A stretch of 64,000 nucleotides of DNA from an uncultured Buttiauxella sp. (GTDB taxonomy: Bacteria; Pseudomonadota; Gammaproteobacteria; Enterobacterales; Enterobacteriaceae): assembly GCA_946480445.1 (NCBI GenBank), contig CAMLJN010000003.1, forward strand, positions 62,001-126,000. Reading direction: 5' to 3'. The notes beneath the pieces were generated by a model. That model ran no database searches. It had not been told where the DNA came from and saw only the letters and a list, made by a program, of their open reading frames with translations. The stretch's first letter is position 1. Every line of letters begins with the position of its first letter. Shown here piece after piece: positions 63,235 through 64,000 of this stretch. The translations under genes and the position numbers were made by a program.

Positions 63235-63243
63235 TGTCCACAT
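63233..63243. other. Candidate integrase arm site, right
   Basis: AGTGTCCACAT, an exact copy of 52544-52554, overlapping the integrase stop codon and 100 bp before attR. Confidence 0.45.
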
Positions 63244-63342
63244 TTTGCCCCTTTTATTCAGATTCATGTAGCCTTATACAGGCTTAAAATGCTTTTAACG
63301 TAATGATATTAAACGTAAGTAACTGATTAATTACCATGAATG

Positions 63343-63364
63343 AAGGCCGCTTTCGCGGCCTTTT
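63343..63364. repeat. attR: second copy of the 22-bp core
   Basis: Exact copy of 52447-52468. It forms the same GGCCGC/GCGGCC hairpin with a T tract, so both junctions keep a terminator. The next bases, CCACATTTG, belong to the host side before ybaV. Confidence 0.8.
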
Positions 63365-63445
63365 CCACATTTGAACATTGTTGATTGTGCGCTTTTTTCT
63401 CTGCGGGTAGGGTGGCTTTGCTGTCAAACACATGGAGGAAACAGC

Positions 63446-63832
63446 ATGAAATCAGGCATGAAAGCCCTTTATCTCACCTTCGCACTCATCGCGGCAAGCG
63501 GTTGCTTGCCAGCACACGCAGCGCAGGCAAATGAGCGGAGTCCAGCTGCGTCCCAGCTGTCGACAACGGCTGAAAAAGCTGCTGCGCGGGCATCCGGGGG
63601 GAAAGCCGCAGCGAATAGTCCAGCTGATGAGGCGGAAAGCGTAGTGAGCATTAATACCGGCAGTGCTGAAGATCTCGCCCGGATCCTTAACGGCGTGGGT
63701 TTAAAAAAAGCGCAGTCCATCGTGAGCTACCGTGAAGAGTTCGGCCCCTTTAAAGAGCTGGATCAGCTGCAGGAGGTGCCTGGCATTGGCGAGGCGCTGG
63801 TGGAACGTAACCGGCAGCACATAAAACTTTGA
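63446..63832 (+). CDS. ybaV: Helix-hairpin-helix protein YbaV (ComEA-like)
   Basis: A 128-residue exported protein. It has a signal peptide (MKSGMKALYLTFALIAASGCLPAHA) and a low-complexity Ala/Ser linker, then a ComEA-type helix-hairpin-helix DNA-binding domain (SINTGSAEDLARILNGVGLKK, later VPGIGEALVERN). The start at 63446 follows GGAGGAA. It resembles E. coli YbaV, whose role is unproved; ComEA proteins bind DNA in the periplasm. Confidence 0.9.
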   Translation: MKSGMKALYLTFALIAASGCLPAHAAQANERSPAASQLSTTAEKAAARASGGKAAANSPADEAESVVSINTGSAEDLARILNGVGLKKAQSIVSYREEFGPFKELDQLQEVPGIGEALVERNRQHIKL

Positions 63833-63882
63833 TGAAGCGTGCGGCAGGATTCGCGTAGTAAAAAATATTTGCTACGCTGAAT

Positions 63883-63898
63883 GACAGGTCGTACCAGT
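63883..63898. promoter_or_regulatory. Candidate FadR operator upstream of fadM
   Basis: GACAGGTCGTACCAGT; its complement reads ACTGGTACGACCTGTC, which fits the FadR consensus (TGGTNCGACC core). fadM is FadR-repressed in E. coli. Confidence 0.6.
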
Positions 63899-63951
63899 CG
63901 GTGCGACCTGATCATCTTACCTGCTTATTAAAATGAAAAGGTCATCGCGCT

Positions 63952-64000
63952 ATGCAAACACAAATCAAAGTTCGTGGTTACCACATGGATGTTTACCAGC
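63952..64000 (+). CDS. fadM: Long-chain acyl-CoA thioesterase FadM, 5' end
   Basis: Only the first 16 codons are in the window, reading MQTQIKVRGYHMDVYQ, almost identical to the start of E. coli FadM (YbaW), a hotdog-fold thioesterase that hydrolyses long-chain acyl-CoA during beta-oxidation of unsaturated fatty acids. It lies downstream of ybaV, as in E. coli, with a FadR-like site before it. Confidence 0.88.
   Translation, partial: MQTQIKVRGYHMDVYQ

Larger units (their letters stand above)
52447..63364. mobile_element. Integrated satellite-like element with P4 and P2 modules
   Basis: About 10.9 kb, between the 22-bp repeats. Left to right: one rightward gene (52699), then a leftward block of small genes, delta activator, P4-type primase alpha, Icd/Ash-like genes, a 108-residue protein, P2-type major capsid protein, a 340-residue protein and a Cox-like protein; then the rightward C repressor and integrase at the right end. 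ppiD and ybaV are close neighbours in E. coli. I find no terminase, portal, tail, holin or endolysin, so packaging must depend on a helper, probably P2-like. The size is close to P4 (11.6 kb). Confidence 0.85.

Noticed and set aside
52447-63364. A complete P2-like prophage
   Set aside because: No portal, terminase, tail or lysis genes are present and the length is only 10.9 kb.

Overview
The window is a chromosome segment of a member of the Enterobacteriaceae. Gene order and protein sequences follow the brnQ-proY-malZ ... fadM segment of Escherichia coli K-12 almost gene for gene. The accessory genes and the sequence divergence point to a relative such as Enterobacter, Cedecea or Kosakonia rather than E. 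coli. I cannot name the genus from sequence alone.

Layout. 1-3497: end of brnQ, then proY and malZ. 3565-7799: an accessory block with a LysR-type regulator divergent from three co-oriented genes (YcaC-like hydrolase, ABM-domain membrane protein, amidohydrolase). 8047-15025: peroxiredoxin, acpH, then the queA-tgt-yajC-secD-secF run (queuosine tRNA modification and Sec export). 15168-16325: a VOC protein and a WYL regulator, lying where E. coli carries other genes. 16360-28244: tsx, yajI, the nrdR-ribD-ribE-nusB-thiL-pgpA run, the xseB-ispA-dxs-yajO run and thiI. 28416-31233: a lipase-type toxin and a lipoprotein that looks like its immunity partner, inserted between thiI and yajL. 31393-43228: yajL-panE, yajQ, yajR, the cytochrome bo oxidase operon cyoABCDE, ampG, yajG and bolA. 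43588-52401: the protein quality-control run tig-clpP-clpX-lon-hupB-ppiD, with good heat-shock promoters before clpP and lon. 63446-64000: ybaV and the start of fadM.

The most unusual part is 52447-63364, an integrated element of about 10.9 kb between ppiD and ybaV, bounded by a 22-bp direct repeat that is itself the ppiD terminator hairpin. It has a P4-type primase/helicase (alpha), a two-finger Ogr/Delta activator and Ash/Icd-like genes, as in P4 satellites. Its integrase, its C-type repressor, its Cox-like protein and a major capsid protein are of P2 type. I find no terminase, portal, tail or lysis genes, so it should depend on a helper phage. The capsid gene sits in the leftward operon directly behind the Cox-like gene, with an unrecognised 340-residue protein in front of it. 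Two clusters of short repeats flank the delta region and are candidate replication-origin iterons.

Two other notable signals are a dispersed, structured repeat of 110-120 bp present twice (7888-7998 and 35077-35194) and the orphan effector/immunity pair.
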